Below, piece by piece: positions 1-10,072 of a stretch of DNA of 64,000 nt (its first letter is position 1; each line of letters begins with the position of its first letter). Under the pieces are notes generated by a model. The model saw only the letters and a program-made list of their open reading frames with translations. It searched no databases and was not told the origin of the DNA. The stretch is from Bifidobacterium choloepi (GTDB lineage: Bacteria; Actinomycetota; Actinomycetes; Actinomycetales; Bifidobacteriaceae): NCBI RefSeq assembly GCF_010667615.1, contig NZ_VYSG01000001.1, forward strand, positions 62,001 to 126,000, given 5' to 3'. Position numbers and translations under genes: made by a program.

Positions 1-56
1 AGACAACGGACAACCCGCGGCGGATCGACGGCGCACGCGCGGACGGCACGCAGGAA

Positions 57-83
57 TTAGCACTCTCGGTCGTTGAGTGCTAA
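57..83. promoter_or_regulatory. CIRCE operator (HrcA binding site)
   Basis: This is a perfect CIRCE element: TTAGCACTC at 57-65, a 9-base spacer, and GAGTGCTAA at 75-83. CIRCE is the known binding site of the HrcA repressor. It lies 72 bases before the hrcA start, so hrcA and dnaJ are probably repressed by HrcA and released on heat shock. No mismatch is present in either arm. Confidence 0.95.
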
Positions 84-155
84 AACAGATGATGATACCG
101 TCGTCCGGTCCTTGCCCGGCTCCGGCGCGGTTCGGCAAGTGGAGGAGGCCCGCAC

Positions 156-1301
156 ATGAAGCAGTCGCGACGCATGCTCGTCCTGCGTGCCGTCGTCGAG
201 GACTATATCCGGTCGCACGAGCCGGTTGGCTCGACGTCGCTGACGCGCGGGCACGATCTCGGCGTCAGCTCCGCGACGATTCGCAACGACATGGCCGTCC
301 TGGAGGACGAGGGCTACCTGATCCAGCCGCACACGTCGGCCGGACGCATTCCGACCGAGAAGGGATACCGCTATTTCGTCGACAAGCTGGCGACCGTCGT
401 GCCGCTGTCGCCGGCGCAGCGCCGCGGCATCCGCAATTTCCTCGAGGGCTCGGCGAGCCTCGAGGACACGCTGCAGCGCGCGGCCCGGCTGCTCGCCTCG
501 ATCACCGGGCAGGTGGCCGTCGTCGCGTCGCCGTCCCTGACGAAATCGACGGTGCGGCACATCGAGCTGATCCCGGTGTCGATGACGACGCTGCTGACAA
601 TCGTCATCACCGACACCGGCCGCGTGGTCCAGCAGCTCGTCAACGTGCCGATGATTCCCGACGCCGACGAGCTGCGTCGTCTTGGCAACGCCGTGGCCGC
701 GCGTTGCGACGGCCTGACGCTGCGCCACGCCGCCGACGCGATCAGGACCATGCGCGAATGCAGGATGTCCGTGCGCGTGGACGCGCTGCTGCGCACCGTC
801 GCCGACGGCCTGTCGTCGATGGCCGACGAGGAGCACGCGTCCGACCTCTATGTCTCCGGCGCGTCGCACCTGGCCCAGCACGCCGAACAGGGGCGCGACC
901 TGGCGCCGCTCTTCGACGCGCTCGAGGAACAGGTCGTCCTCATGCGCCTGATGACGACGCTGAGCGAGACTGAGAATCCGCGCGGCATCGGCGTGGCGAT
1001 CGGCTCGGAAACGCAGACGCCCGGCCTGATGCACGCCTCCGTCGTGACAAGCGGCTACGGCTCGGCCGGCACCGACGGCGAGGGCGACGGCGATGCGGCG
1101 GACGAATCGTCACCAGTCGCCTTCGTCGGATCGATCGGCCCCACTCACATGGACTATGCCGCCACGATGGCCGCCGTGCGCGCCGTCGCCCGCTACCTGA
1201 CCGACTTCCTGTCGCCGGGCGCGTCGGCGGACGACGACGACCGGCAGTCCTGCACCGACGATGCCGGCACCGACGGCGACGACCCGCAACCCCGGAACTG
1301 A
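156..1301 (+). CDS. hrcA: Heat-inducible transcription repressor HrcA
   Basis: HrcA is a dimeric repressor that binds CIRCE operators and keeps chaperone genes off until heat stress. The 381-residue product is slightly longer than usual for the family. It has the typical N-terminal winged-helix part (about residues 20-75), including SSATIRNDM and the TSAGRIPTEKGYRYFVD stretch that marks the family. The extra length is an acidic, Asp/Gly-rich tail after about residue 300. The start is set by GGAGGAGG at 141-148, seven bases before the ATG. A perfect CIRCE element lies upstream, so the gene is probably autoregulated. dnaJ follows after 84 bases in the same direction; grpE and dnaK are not adjacent. 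Confidence 0.97.
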   Translation: MKQSRRMLVLRAVVEDYIRSHEPVGSTSLTRGHDLGVSSATIRNDMAVLEDEGYLIQPHTSAGRIPTEKGYRYFVDKLATVVPLSPAQRRGIRNFLEGSASLEDTLQRAARLLASITGQVAVVASPSLTKSTVRHIELIPVSMTTLLTIVITDTGRVVQQLVNVPMIPDADELRRLGNAVAARCDGLTLRHAADAIRTMRECRMSVRVDALLRTVADGLSSMADEEHASDLYVSGASHLAQHAEQGRDLAPLFDALEEQVVLMRLMTTLSETENPRGIGVAIGSETQTPGLMHASVVTSGYGSAGTDGEGDGDAADESSPVAFVGSIGPTHMDYAATMAAVRAVARYLTDFLSPGASADDDDRQSCTDDAGTDGDDPQPRN

Positions 1302-1385
1302 ACGCCGCCGGCATCGCGACGGCGAGCGCCATCCTGACCCGGCCTCATGGCACAATGACACGAAACCAAGGAGAAAGAACGGCAA

Positions 1386-2531
1386 TTGGCTGACTACTAC
1401 GAAGTCCTGGGCGTCGAACGCTCCGCCAGCGAAGAGGACATCAAGAAGGCATACCGCAAGATGAGCCGGAAGTACCATCCGGACATCGCCGGTCCCGAAT
1501 TCGAGGAGAAGTTCAAGGAAGTCAACACGGCATACGAAGTGCTGTCCGACCCGGACAAGCGCCGCATGTACGACCAGGGCGTCGACCCGAACGCTCCCGG
1601 CGGCGGCAACCCCTTCGGCGGCGCCGGATTCGGCGACATGGGCGACATCTTCTCGTTCTTCGGCTCGGCGTTCGGGGGCGCAGCCGGCGGCCCCGGTCCG
1701 CTGCCGCGCACCCAGCCTGGCCGCGATTCGCTGGCCTCGGCGACGATCGACCTGAAGACCGCCGTCTTCGGCGGCACCGCCGACGTTACCGTCGACACGT
1801 TTGGCGTGTGCCAGACGTGCGGCGGCTCCGGCTCCGCCGACGGATCGCAGCCGACGACCTGTCCGCAGTGCCACGGTTCCGGCCATGTCCAGAAGATCGT
1901 GCGCACGATGCTGGGCCAGATGATGACGCCGGCGCCGTGCGAGACTTGCGAGGGCCACGGCACCGTCATCGACAATCCGTGCACCGAATGTCACGGTCAC
2001 GGCCGCGTGCGCACGCGCCGCGACGTCGGCGTCACCGTTCCGGCCGGCATCGCCGACAACACGCGCCTGCGGCTGGCCCACCAGGGCGAGGTTGGCGAGT
2101 GCGGCGGTCCCGCCGGCGACCTCTACGTCGACGTGCGCATCCGTCCCGACAAGCAGTTCACCCGCGACGGCGACGACCTGCACTGCTGGATCCGCGTGCC
2201 GATGAGCTGGGCCGTCCTCGGCCACGATCTCGACATCGAGACGTTCGACGGCACCGAGACACTGACCGTTCCGGCCGGATGCCAGCCCGACCAGACCGTC
2301 GTGCTCAAGGGCCTCGGTGTCACCCACATGCGCGACGCCGACGAGCGCGGCAATCTCGTCGCGCACATCGGCGTCGACATCCCGACGAAGCTGTCCGACT
2401 CGGAACGCCAGCTGATCGAGGAATTCGCCGAGTCGCACGATTCCTCCGCCGGTGCCGTCAGCCAGTCGTCGAGGCCGACAACGCCGTCGAGGAAGGGCTT
2501 CTTCGACAAGCTCAAGGACGCGTTCAGCTGA
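1386..2531 (+). CDS. dnaJ: Chaperone protein DnaJ
   Basis: DnaJ is the Hsp40 co-chaperone that delivers unfolded protein to DnaK and stimulates its ATPase. The 381 residues have the full class I layout: a J domain with HPD at residues 31-33, a Gly/Phe-rich linker around 75-110, four CxxCxGxG zinc motifs ([32 protein letters not shown]), and a C-terminal substrate-binding part. The start is a TTG; AAGGAG at 1368-1373 lies 12 bases before it, and no better in-frame start keeps the J domain intact. It follows hrcA and likely shares its CIRCE-controlled transcript. Its last 8 bases overlap the end of the convergent gene on the minus strand. Confidence 0.97.
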   Translation: MADYYEVLGVERSASEEDIKKAYRKMSRKYHPDIAGPEFEEKFKEVNTAYEVLSDPDKRRMYDQGVDPNAPGGGNPFGGAGFGDMGDIFSFFGSAFGGAAGGPGPLPRTQPGRDSLASATIDLKTAVFGGTADVTVDTFGVCQTCGGSGSADGSQPTTCPQCHGSGHVQKIVRTMLGQMMTPAPCETCEGHGTVIDNPCTECHGHGRVRTRRDVGVTVPAGIADNTRLRLAHQGEVGECGGPAGDLYVDVRIRPDKQFTRDGDDLHCWIRVPMSWAVLGHDLDIETFDGTETLTVPAGCQPDQTVVLKGLGVTHMRDADERGNLVAHIGVDIPTKLSDSERQLIEEFAESHDSSAGAVSQSSRPTTPSRKGFFDKLKDAFS

Positions 2532-3321
2532 GCAGCGAGCGGCACATGCTCCGGTACTGGCTGACATAGCCGCCGCCGAAGAAGACGCAGTGTCCGGCGA
2601 TCGGGTAGAGCTGCCAGAGCGTGATGCGGTCCTCCCATCCGGCCTTGAGCGGGTGGACCGACTGGTAGCCGGCATTGATGTCGCTCATGTAGGCCATGCC
2701 GAACAGGCGCAGCATCGCGAGGTCTTCCTCGCGATGGCCGCCGTGGGCGGCCGGATCGATAAGCACCGCCTCGGTGCCGCCGTGGTCGGCCGTCCACATG
2801 ACGTTGCCGCTCCACAGGTCGCCGTGGACGCGTGCCGGCCGGTCGGCGGCGGCCCGGCCGAGCAGCTCGGGCAATGCCGCGATGACGTCCTCGGTCAGCG
2901 CCATGTCGTTGTCGTTCAGTTCGCCGCGGGCGATGCCGAGCTCGACCATCGGGCGCAGGCGTCCCTCGGCGTAGTAGGTCGCCGGATCGAGCCACGTGCC
3001 GGTGTCCATCGGCACCGGATCCTGCAGCGGACCGAAATAGCAGGTGCCGTCGTAACCGGCCGGCGGGGCGCCGAAATAGTCGGCGCCGGCGTCGTGCATG
3101 CGCGCGAGCGCCGCGCCGAACGCGAAGGCCGCCGTCGGATTCGGTGACGCCGGCGAGATCCGTTCGATGTCGAGATAGTTGTCGCCCCAGCCGAAGACCT
3201 TCACGACGCGCGGGCCGCCGTCGGTCTCGGCGGCAGCCAGCCATTCGAGCCCCCTGCCCTCGCATTCGAAGAATCCCCTGGGCGCGAATGCCCTGCTCTT
3301 GCGATAGGTAGCGCTTGCCAT
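2524..3321 (-). CDS. Fructosamine kinase family protein
   Basis: Members of this family are small-molecule kinases with an aminoglycoside phosphotransferase fold; characterised ones phosphorylate fructosamines or ribulosamines on glycated proteins or amino acids. The 265-residue product carries the Brenner-like catalytic motif VHGDLWSGN around residues 165-173 and the metal-binding IDP around 189-191, followed by [11 protein letters not shown], as in fructosamine kinases. The start chosen is the ATG at 3321, because TAAGGAGCGGAG precedes it; an upstream in-frame extension has no ribosome site. Transcription converges on dnaJ, with an 8-base tail overlap. The exact substrate in this organism is not shown by the sequence. 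Confidence 0.85.
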   Translation of the reverse strand: MASATYRKSRAFAPRGFFECEGRGLEWLAAAETDGGPRVVKVFGWGDNYLDIERISPASPNPTAAFAFGAALARMHDAGADYFGAPPAGYDGTCYFGPLQDPVPMDTGTWLDPATYYAEGRLRPMVELGIARGELNDNDMALTEDVIAALPELLGRAAADRPARVHGDLWSGNVMWTADHGGTEAVLIDPAAHGGHREEDLAMLRLFGMAYMSDINAGYQSVHPLKAGWEDRITLWQLYPIAGHCVFFGGGYVSQYRSMCRSLLS

Positions 3322-3527
3322 GCTCCGCTCCTTATATATATGGAATTGTGCCATCGTGTGCATATCCCAGCATACGCCGTCCGCCATCGTCTCCACGGTG
3401 CGCATCCGGGACTCCCGTGGACGCGACGGGCGCGAAAATACGCCGCCGGTACTAGTCTTGAGGCGACATTAGTGCACGGGTAGTTTTTCCAGATCACAAC
3501 TACCTCCAGAATCGCAAATGGGGAACC

Positions 3528-4415
3528 ATGAACTTTTTCCAGGCCATTTTCCTCGGGTTGGTACAGGCCCTGACCGAATACCTGCCTGTGTCGTCGAGCG
3601 CCCATATCCGCATCATCGGCGACCTGATGCTCGGGTCCGATCCGGGCGCGGCGTTCACGGCCATCATCCAGCTCGGCACCGAACTCGCCGTCATCCTGTA
3701 TTTCCGGCATGAAATCAAGGACATCCTGGTGAACTGGTTCGCCTGCCTCTTCGGCCGCAACGGGTCCGACTGGCGGCACCGGCTCGGCGAGGGCAACAAG
3801 GACGCGCGGCTCGGATGGTACATCATTGTCGGCACGATTCCGATCCTCATCGCCGGCGTGCTGTTCCAGGACGCCATCGAGACGACGCTGCGCAACCTGT
3901 GGATCACCGTCACCGTCTTGTTCGTCTTCGGCATCCTGCTGTGGATCGTCGACGCGCGCGCCCGCCAGATCAAGCGCATCGACGACATGACATGGCGCGA
4001 CGCGCTGGTCTTCGGCATCGGCCAGATGCTTGCGCTGATCCCGGGTGTCTCCCGCTCCGGCGGCACGATCACGTTCGGCCGCGCGATGGGCTATACGCGC
4101 GAGGCCGCCGTCCGCGTCAGCTTCCTGATGGCCATCCCCGCCGTCTTCGGCTCCGGCATTCTCGAGGCCATCAAGGCCATCAAGAACGCGAACACCGAAG
4201 CGATGTTCCCGGGCTGGGGGGCCACGATCGCCGCGACGATCGTCGCCTTCCTCGTCGGCTACGTCGTCATCATCGGTTTCCTGAAGTTCGTCTCGACGTT
4301 CTCGTACAAGGCGTTCGCGATCTACCGCATCGCCCTCGCCGTCATCGTCGCCATCCTGCTGCTGTGCGGCGTGCTCGCTCCGCTCGAGGGCATCGTCGTC
4401 TCCGGCAACGCCTGA
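3528..4415 (+). CDS. uppP: Undecaprenyl-diphosphatase UppP (BacA)
   Basis: UppP is an integral membrane enzyme that removes one phosphate from undecaprenyl diphosphate, recycling the lipid carrier used for peptidoglycan and other wall polymers. Over-expression is known to give bacitracin resistance. The 295 residues show both signature loops: LPVSSSAHIRI around residues 19-29 and PGVSRSGGT around 171-179, which contain the catalytic Glu/His/Ser/Arg groups. Several hydrophobic segments span the rest. The ribosome site is weak (GGGGA). The gene stands alone and is followed by a strong 19-bp hairpin. Confidence 0.95.
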   Translation: MNFFQAIFLGLVQALTEYLPVSSSAHIRIIGDLMLGSDPGAAFTAIIQLGTELAVILYFRHEIKDILVNWFACLFGRNGSDWRHRLGEGNKDARLGWYIIVGTIPILIAGVLFQDAIETTLRNLWITVTVLFVFGILLWIVDARARQIKRIDDMTWRDALVFGIGQMLALIPGVSRSGGTITFGRAMGYTREAAVRVSFLMAIPAVFGSGILEAIKAIKNANTEAMFPGWGATIAATIVAFLVGYVVIIGFLKFVSTFSYKAFAIYRIALAVIVAILLLCGVLAPLEGIVVSGNA

Positions 4416-4440
4416 CAGCCGACGGCTTCTGACCGATATC

Positions 4441-4483
4441 GCAAATGTGCCCCGCATCCGGAAAGGATGCGGGGCACATTTGC
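4441..4483. terminator. Bidirectional hairpin terminator between uppP and the PAC2 gene
   Basis: A perfect 19-bp inverted repeat (arms 4441-4459 and 4465-4483) encloses a 5-base loop, GGAAA. It sits between two convergent genes and can serve both. There is no strong T-run after it on the plus strand. Confidence 0.75.
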
Positions 4484-4528
4484 GTGTGGTCGACAAGCCT
4501 TGGTTGCCGGCGAGGGCCGGCGGAGCGT

Positions 4529-5368
4529 TCAGTCGCCGGCCGGCAGGTCGCGCAGGAAGGCCTCGGCCTCGCTGACGAGCTGCTCGACGGCGGGGGAGCC
4601 GGAGGAGGCGAGGGCGCGTGCCTTGACGCGCATGTCGTGCTCGCGTTCGAGCTGCTCGACGAAGCCGGCGAGATCGGGATTGTTGCGCGTGGTCACGGAT
4701 GCGCGGGAACCCCACTGCTCGGCCGGACGCTTGAGCTCGTCGGCGTCGAGGTCCACGCCGAGCAGTCCGGACAGCTCGTCGAGCAGCTGCAGCGTGCCCT
4801 GGGGGCACGGATCGTTGCCGAGATACTTGGGAACGGACACCCACATCGTCGTCGTCGGGTAGCCGTCCTCGATGGCGGCGGCGTCCAGCACGTGCGGAAT
4901 GCCGATCGGTCCGTTGTATTCGCAGTCGACGTCGTCCCTGACGCCCTCGATCGTCGTCTCGACGGGCAATGGCCGCGTATGGGGCACATCGGCGAACATC
5001 GAGCCGATCGTGTAGACATGCGACACCTCGTATTCCTGCGCGATCCTCAGCGATTCGCGGCAGTATTCCATCCAGCCGTAGTTGGGCTCCGGACCGAGTT
5101 CGGCGAGGATGTGGAGCCGGTCGCTGACGGCAATGTCGTAGAACGTGGTTTGCGGCCACAGGATGCGCCGGTATCCCTGGATCGAACACTGGATGGGGCG
5201 GGCGACCTGATAGTCGTAGAATCCGTCGCGATTGATATGGCCCACCTCGGTCGAGGGGAACCGCTGCACGAGATGGTGGATGACGTCGGTTGCGCACTGG
5301 CATGCGTCGTTCCAGCCGTCGAAGGCGGCAAGCAATACCGTCCTGTGCTTTGAGGCTTGTTCGTACAT
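4529..5368 (-). CDS. PAC2 family protein
   Basis: PAC2 proteins share the fold of eukaryotic proteasome assembly chaperone 2 and are common in actinobacteria. Their bacterial role is not well established. The 279-residue product has the family features: VLLAAFDGWNDACQCA near the N-terminus and a conserved GxxxxxPHTRP stretch in the middle. The start is taken as the ATG at 5368; a GTG three codons upstream (5377) is possible and neither has a strong ribosome site. It is convergent with uppP and stands alone. Confidence 0.8.
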   Translation of the reverse strand: MYEQASKHRTVLLAAFDGWNDACQCATDVIHHLVQRFPSTEVGHINRDGFYDYQVARPIQCSIQGYRRILWPQTTFYDIAVSDRLHILAELGPEPNYGWMEYCRESLRIAQEYEVSHVYTIGSMFADVPHTRPLPVETTIEGVRDDVDCEYNGPIGIPHVLDAAAIEDGYPTTTMWVSVPKYLGNDPCPQGTLQLLDELSGLLGVDLDADELKRPAEQWGSRASVTTRNNPDLAGFVEQLEREHDMRVKARALASSGSPAVEQLVSEAEAFLRDLPAGD

Positions 5369-5632
5369 GGTTTCCACTGTACCGCCGGCACCCCTGCGGA
5401 CACGAAAAGATTCGCCACCAGAGAAGCAAATAAATTCGCTGTCGGAACGAAGAAAATGAGTCGCCGAGGACGAAAAAAGTCTATTTGACTAAACAATAAA
5501 CACTCTTTGCACGGTAAATCGCCGTTCTTTCGCCGTTCTTTCATGATTCTCTCGGTTTTGCGACAAGGTTCTTTGCCGAAAACGGAGGGCGCCGCGGACG
5601 GCCGGCGGCGATCCGGTGCGACACGCCGCGGC
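5369..5632. other. AT-rich intergenic region with a tandem 11-base repeat
   Basis: No convincing gene is present. The stretch about 5400-5560 is clearly richer in A and T than the surrounding genes. CGCCGTTCTTT occurs twice in tandem at 5520-5530 and 5531-5541. The region should contain the promoter of the minus-strand PAC2 gene, but I could not assign it with confidence. Confidence 0.5.
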
Positions 5633-5660
5633 TTGCGTTTTACCGAATGCCAGATATAGT
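5633..5660 (+). promoter_or_regulatory. Likely promoter of the tRNA array
   Basis: TTGCGT (5633-5638) and TATAGT (5655-5660) are separated by 16 bases, a fair sigma-70 match. The first tRNA begins about 50 bases downstream. Confidence 0.5.
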
Positions 5661-5709
5661 AGTGACTCGTGCTCAGCGAGCGGCAAATGCCTTGCGGAGT
5701 GCAAAACAT

Positions 5710-5782
5710 GCGGACATAGCTTAGTTGGTAAAGCGCGACCTTGCCAAGGTCGAGACCGCGGGTCCGAGTCCCGTTGTCCGCT
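5710..5782 (+). tRNA. tRNA-Gly (GCC)
   Basis: The 73-base cloverleaf has a 7-bp acceptor (GCGGACA with TGTCCGC), an anticodon stem CGACC/GGTCG with loop TTGCCAA and anticodon GCC, and discriminator T. The 3' CCA is not encoded. The same sequence is repeated at 6146-6218. Confidence 0.97.
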
Positions 5783-5813
5783 CTAAGGTCCAACGAGAGT
5801 TGCAACCTGAACC

Positions 5814-5884
5814 GGTGGGTTAGCCAAGCGGTTAGGCAGCGGCCTGCAAAGCCGTATAGACGAGTTCGACTCTCGTACCCACCT
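5814..5884 (+). tRNA. tRNA-Cys (GCA)
   Basis: The 71-base cloverleaf has acceptor GGTGGGT with ACCCACC and an anticodon loop CTGCAAA with anticodon GCA. CCA is not encoded. It is the second gene of the array. Confidence 0.96.
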
Positions 5885-5930
5885 CGCATGACGCGGAATT
5901 CCGGCAATCCGGAACTGCGGAATGACAACC

Positions 5931-6002
5931 GGGCGGTTGGCGCAGAGGTAGCGCACTTCCCTGACACGGAAGGGGTCACAAGTTCGAATCTTGTATCGCC
6001 CA
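5931..6002 (+). tRNA. tRNA-Val (GAC)
   Basis: The 72-base cloverleaf has acceptor GGGCGGT with ATCGCCC (one G-T pair) and anticodon loop CTGACAC, anticodon GAC. The T arm contains GTTCGAATC. CCA is not encoded. Confidence 0.96.
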
Positions 6003-6041
6003 CGGCTGGTCCGTCGCATTCGCGATGGACTGTGACAGACC

Positions 6042-6114
6042 GGGTGTTTGGCGCAGCGGCTAGCGCACTTCCTTCACACGGAAGGGGTCATAGGTTCGAT
6101 TCCTATAACACCCA
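6042..6114 (+). tRNA. tRNA-Val (CAC)
   Basis: The 73-base cloverleaf has acceptor GGGTGTT with AACACCC and anticodon loop TTCACAC, anticodon CAC. It is similar to the preceding tRNA-Val(GAC) and probably arose from the same ancestor by duplication. CCA is not encoded. Confidence 0.95.
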
Positions 6115-6145
6115 CTGACTGCATCGACGTTGTCGGTGAAGTTTT

Positions 6146-6218
6146 GCGGACATAGCTTAGTTGGTAAAGCGCGACCTTGCCAAGGTCGAGACCGCGGGTC
6201 CGAGTCCCGTTGTCCGCT
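6146..6218 (+). tRNA. tRNA-Gly (GCC), second identical copy
   Basis: This gene is identical over its 73 bases to the tRNA-Gly at 5710-5782. It closes the array and is followed directly by a long pyrimidine-rich tract (CTTTTTCTTCTTTT and beyond), which may end transcription. Confidence 0.97.
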
Positions 6219-6443
6219 CTTTTTCTTCTTTTAAATTTTCTAATTATTTTCCTTTTTCTTTATTTTTATTTCTGTAATTTCGCGCGATTTTTTTCGGATG
6301 AATCGTTCGAATAATTCACCTGCCGATTGTCGCGACACAGCCGACACGCGCTGTCGCGAGCCGCGTCTAGGCTGTTGCCCGTTCTCAACACACGTCCAGG
6401 CCTGCACATTGGTAACGCGGGCACCGATAGCAAAGGACATTCC

Positions 6444-8516
6444 ATGGCTGAACAGACCATCTCCATCATTCTCGACGGCGAAGCGAAGGAGGTGGCGGCA
6501 GACTACACCGGCGTCCAGCTCTTCGACGACGACAAGAACATCATCGCAGTGAAGCTCAACGGCGAACCCCGCGACCTCTACACTCCGCTGTCCGACGGCG
6601 ACGTCGTCGAGCCCATCGCGCTCGATTCTCCCGACGGCATCGCGATCATGCGCCACTCCGCCACGCACGTCATGGCCCAGGCCGTCCAGGAACTCAAGCC
6701 GGACGCCAAGCTCGGCGTCGGCCCGGTCATCGAGAACGGCTTCTACTACGACTTCGACGTCGACGAGCCGTTCACGCCGGAAGATCTCAAGGACATCGAG
6801 AAGCGCATGCAGCGCATCATCAAGTCCTCGCAGTCGTTCCGCCGCCGCGTGGTCACCGAGGAGGAGGCCCTCGCCGAAGAGGCCGACCAGCCGTACAAGA
6901 TCGAGCTGATCCAGGACAAGGAAGCCGCCATCGACACCGAGGCGGCCAGCGACATCAGCCACCGCGAGCTGAGCATGTACGACAACGTCGACCGCGATGG
7001 CAACGTCGTGTGGACCGACCTGTGCCGCGGACCGCACCTGCCGAACACGCGCTTCATCAAGGCGTTCAAGCTCGAGCGCGCCGCCGCCGCCTACTGGAAG
7101 GGCGACGCCGCCAACCCGATGCTCCAGCGCATCTACGGCGTGGCCTTCCCGACGAAGGAGGAGCTCAAGGACTACCGCGTGCGCATGGAGGAAGCCGCCA
7201 AGCGCGATCACCGCAAGCTCGGCCAGGAAATGGACCTGTTCTCGTTCCCGGACGAAATCGGGCCGGGCCTCGCCGTCTTCCACCCGAAGGGCGCCGCCGT
7301 CATCAACGCGATGGAGGACTACTCCCGCGAGATGCACCGCAAGAACCACTACAGCTTCGTGCAGACCCCGCACATCACCAAGGGCGGCCTGTACAACATC
7401 TCCGGCCACCTGCAGTGGTACAAGGACGCGATGTACCCGCCGATGCACCTCGACGAGGAGAAGGACGAGGACGGCAACATCGTCAAGCAGGGCTTTGACT
7501 ACTACCTCAAGCCGATGAACTGCCCGATGCACAACCTCATCTTCAAGTCGCGCCAGCGCTCCTACCGCGAACTGCCGCTGCGCCTCTTCGAGTTCGGCAC
7601 CGTCTACCGCTACGAGAAGTCCGGCGTCGTCCACGGCCTGACCCGCGTGCGTGGCCTGACCCAGGACGATTCGCACATCTACTGCACGCGCGAGCAGATG
7701 AAGGACGAGCTCAAGAAGCTGCTCAACTTCGTGCTGGGCCTGCTCAAGGACTTCGGCCTCGAGGACTTCTACCTCGAGCTGTCCACGAAGGACGAGCACA
7801 AGTTCGTCGGCTCCGACGAGATCTGGGAGGAAGCGACGAACACGCTCGCCGAGGTCGCCCGCGACTCCGGCCTCGAGCTCGTCGACGATCCGGGCGGCGC
7901 CGCGTTCTACGGCCCGAAGATCTCGGTGCAGGCACGCGACGCGATCGGCCGTACCTGGCAGGTCTCGACGATCCAGCTCGACTTCAACCTGCCGGAGCGC
8001 TTCGGCCTCGAGTACGTCGCCGCCGACGGCACGCACCAGCGTCCGGTCATGATCCACCGCGCGCTGTTCGGCTCGATCGAGCGCTTCTTCGCCATCCTGC
8101 TCGAGCACTACGCCGGCGCGTTCCCGGCGTGGCTGGCCCCGGTGCAGGTCCTCGGCGTGCCGGTCGCCGACGAATTCGCGCCGCACCTGCAGCAGTTCAT
8201 CGCCTCCCTCGAGGAGGAGACGGTCCGTTGCGAGATCGACCTGTCCGATGACCGTTTCGGCAAGAAGATCCGCAACGCCTCGAAGTCGAAGGTGCCGTTC
8301 ATCCTCATCGCCGGCGAGGAAGACACGTCGAACAACGCGATCAGCTTCCGTTTCCGCGACGGCAGCCAGCTGAACGGCGTGCCGGTCGACCAGGCCCGCG
8401 AATGGATCCTGACGGCCATCGGGCGCCGCGTCCAGGTCAACAGCGCCGACGACTTCAAGGCCGCCGTCGCCCCGGAAGCGGCCGTCGAGCTCGTCGAGGA
8501 CATCGTCGCCGAGTGA
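6444..8516 (+). CDS. thrS: Threonine--tRNA ligase ThrRS
   Basis: ThrRS charges tRNA-Thr with threonine and edits mischarged serine. The product (690 residues) has an N-terminal TGS domain (about 1-65), the editing/SAD region around 170-230, the class II catalytic core with MNCPMHN supplying a zinc ligand, and a C-terminal anticodon-binding domain. The start is the ATG at 6444, preceded by AAAGGA at 6432-6437; an earlier in-frame ATG has no ribosome site and adds non-homologous residues. In actinobacteria thrS is often first in the locus with the HIT, pgsA, acyltransferase and pimA genes, as here. A hairpin terminator follows. Confidence 0.97.
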   Translation: MAEQTISIILDGEAKEVAADYTGVQLFDDDKNIIAVKLNGEPRDLYTPLSDGDVVEPIALDSPDGIAIMRHSATHVMAQAVQELKPDAKLGVGPVIENGFYYDFDVDEPFTPEDLKDIEKRMQRIIKSSQSFRRRVVTEEEALAEEADQPYKIELIQDKEAAIDTEAASDISHRELSMYDNVDRDGNVVWTDLCRGPHLPNTRFIKAFKLERAAAAYWKGDAANPMLQRIYGVAFPTKEELKDYRVRMEEAAKRDHRKLGQEMDLFSFPDEIGPGLAVFHPKGAAVINAMEDYSREMHRKNHYSFVQTPHITKGGLYNISGHLQWYKDAMYPPMHLDEEKDEDGNIVKQGFDYYLKPMNCPMHNLIFKSRQRSYRELPLRLFEFGTVYRYEKSGVVHGLTRVRGLTQDDSHIYCTREQMKDELKKLLNFVLGLLKDFGLEDFYLELSTKDEHKFVGSDEIWEEATNTLAEVARDSGLELVDDPGGAAFYGPKISVQARDAIGRTWQVSTIQLDFNLPERFGLEYVAADGTHQRPVMIHRALFGSIERFFAILLEHYAGAFPAWLAPVQVLGVPVADEFAPHLQQFIASLEEETVRCEIDLSDDRFGKKIRNASKSKVPFILIAGEEDTSNNAISFRFRDGSQLNGVPVDQAREWILTAIGRRVQVNSADDFKAAVAPEAAVELVEDIVAE

Positions 8517-8550
8517 CGGACCACCCGTAATCCCATGGAGTTCCATGGAC

Positions 8551-8577
8551 AAGGCCGCGGCATCGCGCCGCGGCCTT
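8551..8577 (+). terminator. Hairpin terminator after thrS
   Basis: AAGGCCGCGG at 8551-8560 pairs perfectly with CCGCGGCCTT at 8568-8577 around a 7-base loop. It separates thrS from the HIT gene, although readthrough may occur. Confidence 0.65.
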
Positions 8578-8647
8578 TCGCTATCCGGTCCGGCCGGGCG
8601 CCGGAAGGATATGCTGGTGGGGAACGAAACGAAAGGAAGACAACATC

Positions 8648-9259
8648 ATGGCCGATGAACACGTCGTCGTCGAGGATCCGGGTAATTTCCCGCCGCCGGA
8701 GGACACCGTCGAGCGCCTGTGGGCGCCGCAGCGGATGAGCTACGTGTTGCGGGACACCGAAGGCCACGTCGACAAGCCGAAGGCGAAGGAGTGCCCGTTC
8801 TGCGCCGGCCCGAAGAAGGACGACGCCGAGGGCCTGGTCGCGTGGCGCGGCACCTACGTCTTCGCGATCATGAACCTCTATCCGTACAATGTCGGCCACA
8901 TGATGGTCTGCCCGTACCGCCATGTCGGCCTGATCACCGAACTCGACGATTCCGAACTGTTCGAATTCGAGAAGGCGACGACGCTGGCGATGGCCGTCAT
9001 GGGGCACGTCTCGCATCCCGACGGCTACAACATCGGCATCAACCAGGGCGAGGCCGGCGGCGCCGGCGTGGCCACCCACCTGCACCAGCACATCGTCCCG
9101 CGCTGGAACGGCGACTCGAACTTCATGCCGATCGTCGCCCAGACCCGCGCGATGCCGATCCTGCTCGACGACCAGCGACGCGCCTATGCCGCCGAATTCG
9201 AGAAGCTGGCGCCGTCCTTCGGCCTGCCGCTGCGCGGCACCGTCTCGATCGACCTGTAG
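8648..9259 (+). CDS. HIT-family nucleotide phosphorylase/hydrolase (Ap4A phosphorylase-like)
   Basis: HIT proteins cleave dinucleotide polyphosphates or related nucleotides through a histidine triad. The 203-residue product has the triad HLHQHIV around residues 147-153, preceded by GINQGEAGGAGV, and a CPFC zinc pair around 50-53. The nearest known relatives are the mycobacterial Ap4A phosphorylases, which also sit directly before pgsA. The ATG follows AAAGGAAG. The link between nucleotide turnover and the downstream lipid genes is only positional. Confidence 0.87.
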   Translation: MADEHVVVEDPGNFPPPEDTVERLWAPQRMSYVLRDTEGHVDKPKAKECPFCAGPKKDDAEGLVAWRGTYVFAIMNLYPYNVGHMMVCPYRHVGLITELDDSELFEFEKATTLAMAVMGHVSHPDGYNIGINQGEAGGAGVATHLHQHIVPRWNGDSNFMPIVAQTRAMPILLDDQRRAYAAEFEKLAPSFGLPLRGTVSIDL

Positions 9260-9394
9260 GCGCGCGCATCCCTCCGGTGTCGCCCGCGCATGCCCGCCGT
9301 GCCATGCCGTTCATAGGCGGGTGCGCGTACAATACCGGAGATGTCCGTGCCGTGTGGCCCCTGCCGGCCATCACCCGAATCCAAAGGAACTCTC

Positions 9395-10072
9395 ATGCTG
9401 GAAAAGCTCCGTCCCCCCTTCAAGCGCGCCATCGAACCGATCGCCCGGGGACTGGTGAAGATCGGACTGACCGCCGACATGATCACGATCATCGGCGCGA
9501 TCGGCACCACGCTCGTCGGCATCGCCGCCGGCATCACCGGCTGGCTGTTCTGGGGCGCCGTCGCGCTGACCGTGCTCGTCTGCTTCGACTCGCTCGACGG
9601 TTCCGTCGCCAAGCTGACGACCGGCGGCACGAAATTCGGCGCCTTCCTCGATTCCTCGCTCGACCGCGTCGCCGACTGGGGCGTCCTCGCCGGCGTCATG
9701 ATCTACTTCTACCTGCAGCTGCAGCATCCGGACCTCGGCCACCCGATCGTCTCCTCGACCACCGTGCTGCACGTCGGCCTCGGCTGCGCGCTGTACTCGA
9801 TGATGACGTCGTTCGTCACGCCGTACGTGCGCGCCCGCGCCGAATCGGTCGGCTACGAGGCCAAGGGTGGCATCGCCACGCGTTCCGACCGCCTGTGCCT
9901 GATCCTGATCGGCATGGCGCTCACCGGCCTGACCGGCATGGCCATCTGGCTGATGATCACGATGGTCCTGCTCGCCGTCTTCGGCACGATCACCGTCTTC
10001 CAGCGCATCTTCGAGACGAAGCACGCGATGGACGCCGACCACACGGCCAACGATCCGGAGGACCGCGGCTGA
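9395..10072 (+). CDS. pgsA: CDP-alcohol phosphatidyltransferase, phosphatidylinositol phosphate synthase-like
   Basis: In actinobacteria this enzyme joins inositol 1-phosphate to CDP-diacylglycerol in the membrane, the first step towards phosphatidylinositol. The 225-residue product has the family motif D-x2-DG-x2-A-x9-G-x3-D-x3-D (from about residue 68); the usual Arg after the Ala is Lys here (DGSVAK). Five or six hydrophobic segments follow. The ATG at 9395 is chosen because AAAGGA lies at 9383-9388. The stop shares a base with the start of the next gene (TGATG), so translation is probably coupled. The neighbours favour an inositol rather than a glycerol substrate, but sequence alone cannot prove it. 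Confidence 0.85.
   Translation: MLEKLRPPFKRAIEPIARGLVKIGLTADMITIIGAIGTTLVGIAAGITGWLFWGAVALTVLVCFDSLDGSVAKLTTGGTKFGAFLDSSLDRVADWGVLAGVMIYFYLQLQHPDLGHPIVSSTTVLHVGLGCALYSMMTSFVTPYVRARAESVGYEAKGGIATRSDRLCLILIGMALTGLTGMAIWLMITMVLLAVFGTITVFQRIFETKHAMDADHTANDPEDRG

Noticed and set aside
1110..2675. Very long minus-strand open frames opposite hrcA/dnaJ and many other core genes
   Set aside because: These are shadow frames caused by high-GC codon bias opposite strongly supported genes. None shows a domain or ribosome site.
6219..6300. Pyrimidine-rich tract after the last tRNA as a structured RNA
   Set aside because: It contains long T-runs but no stem to go with them; it looks like a simple terminator-like tail.
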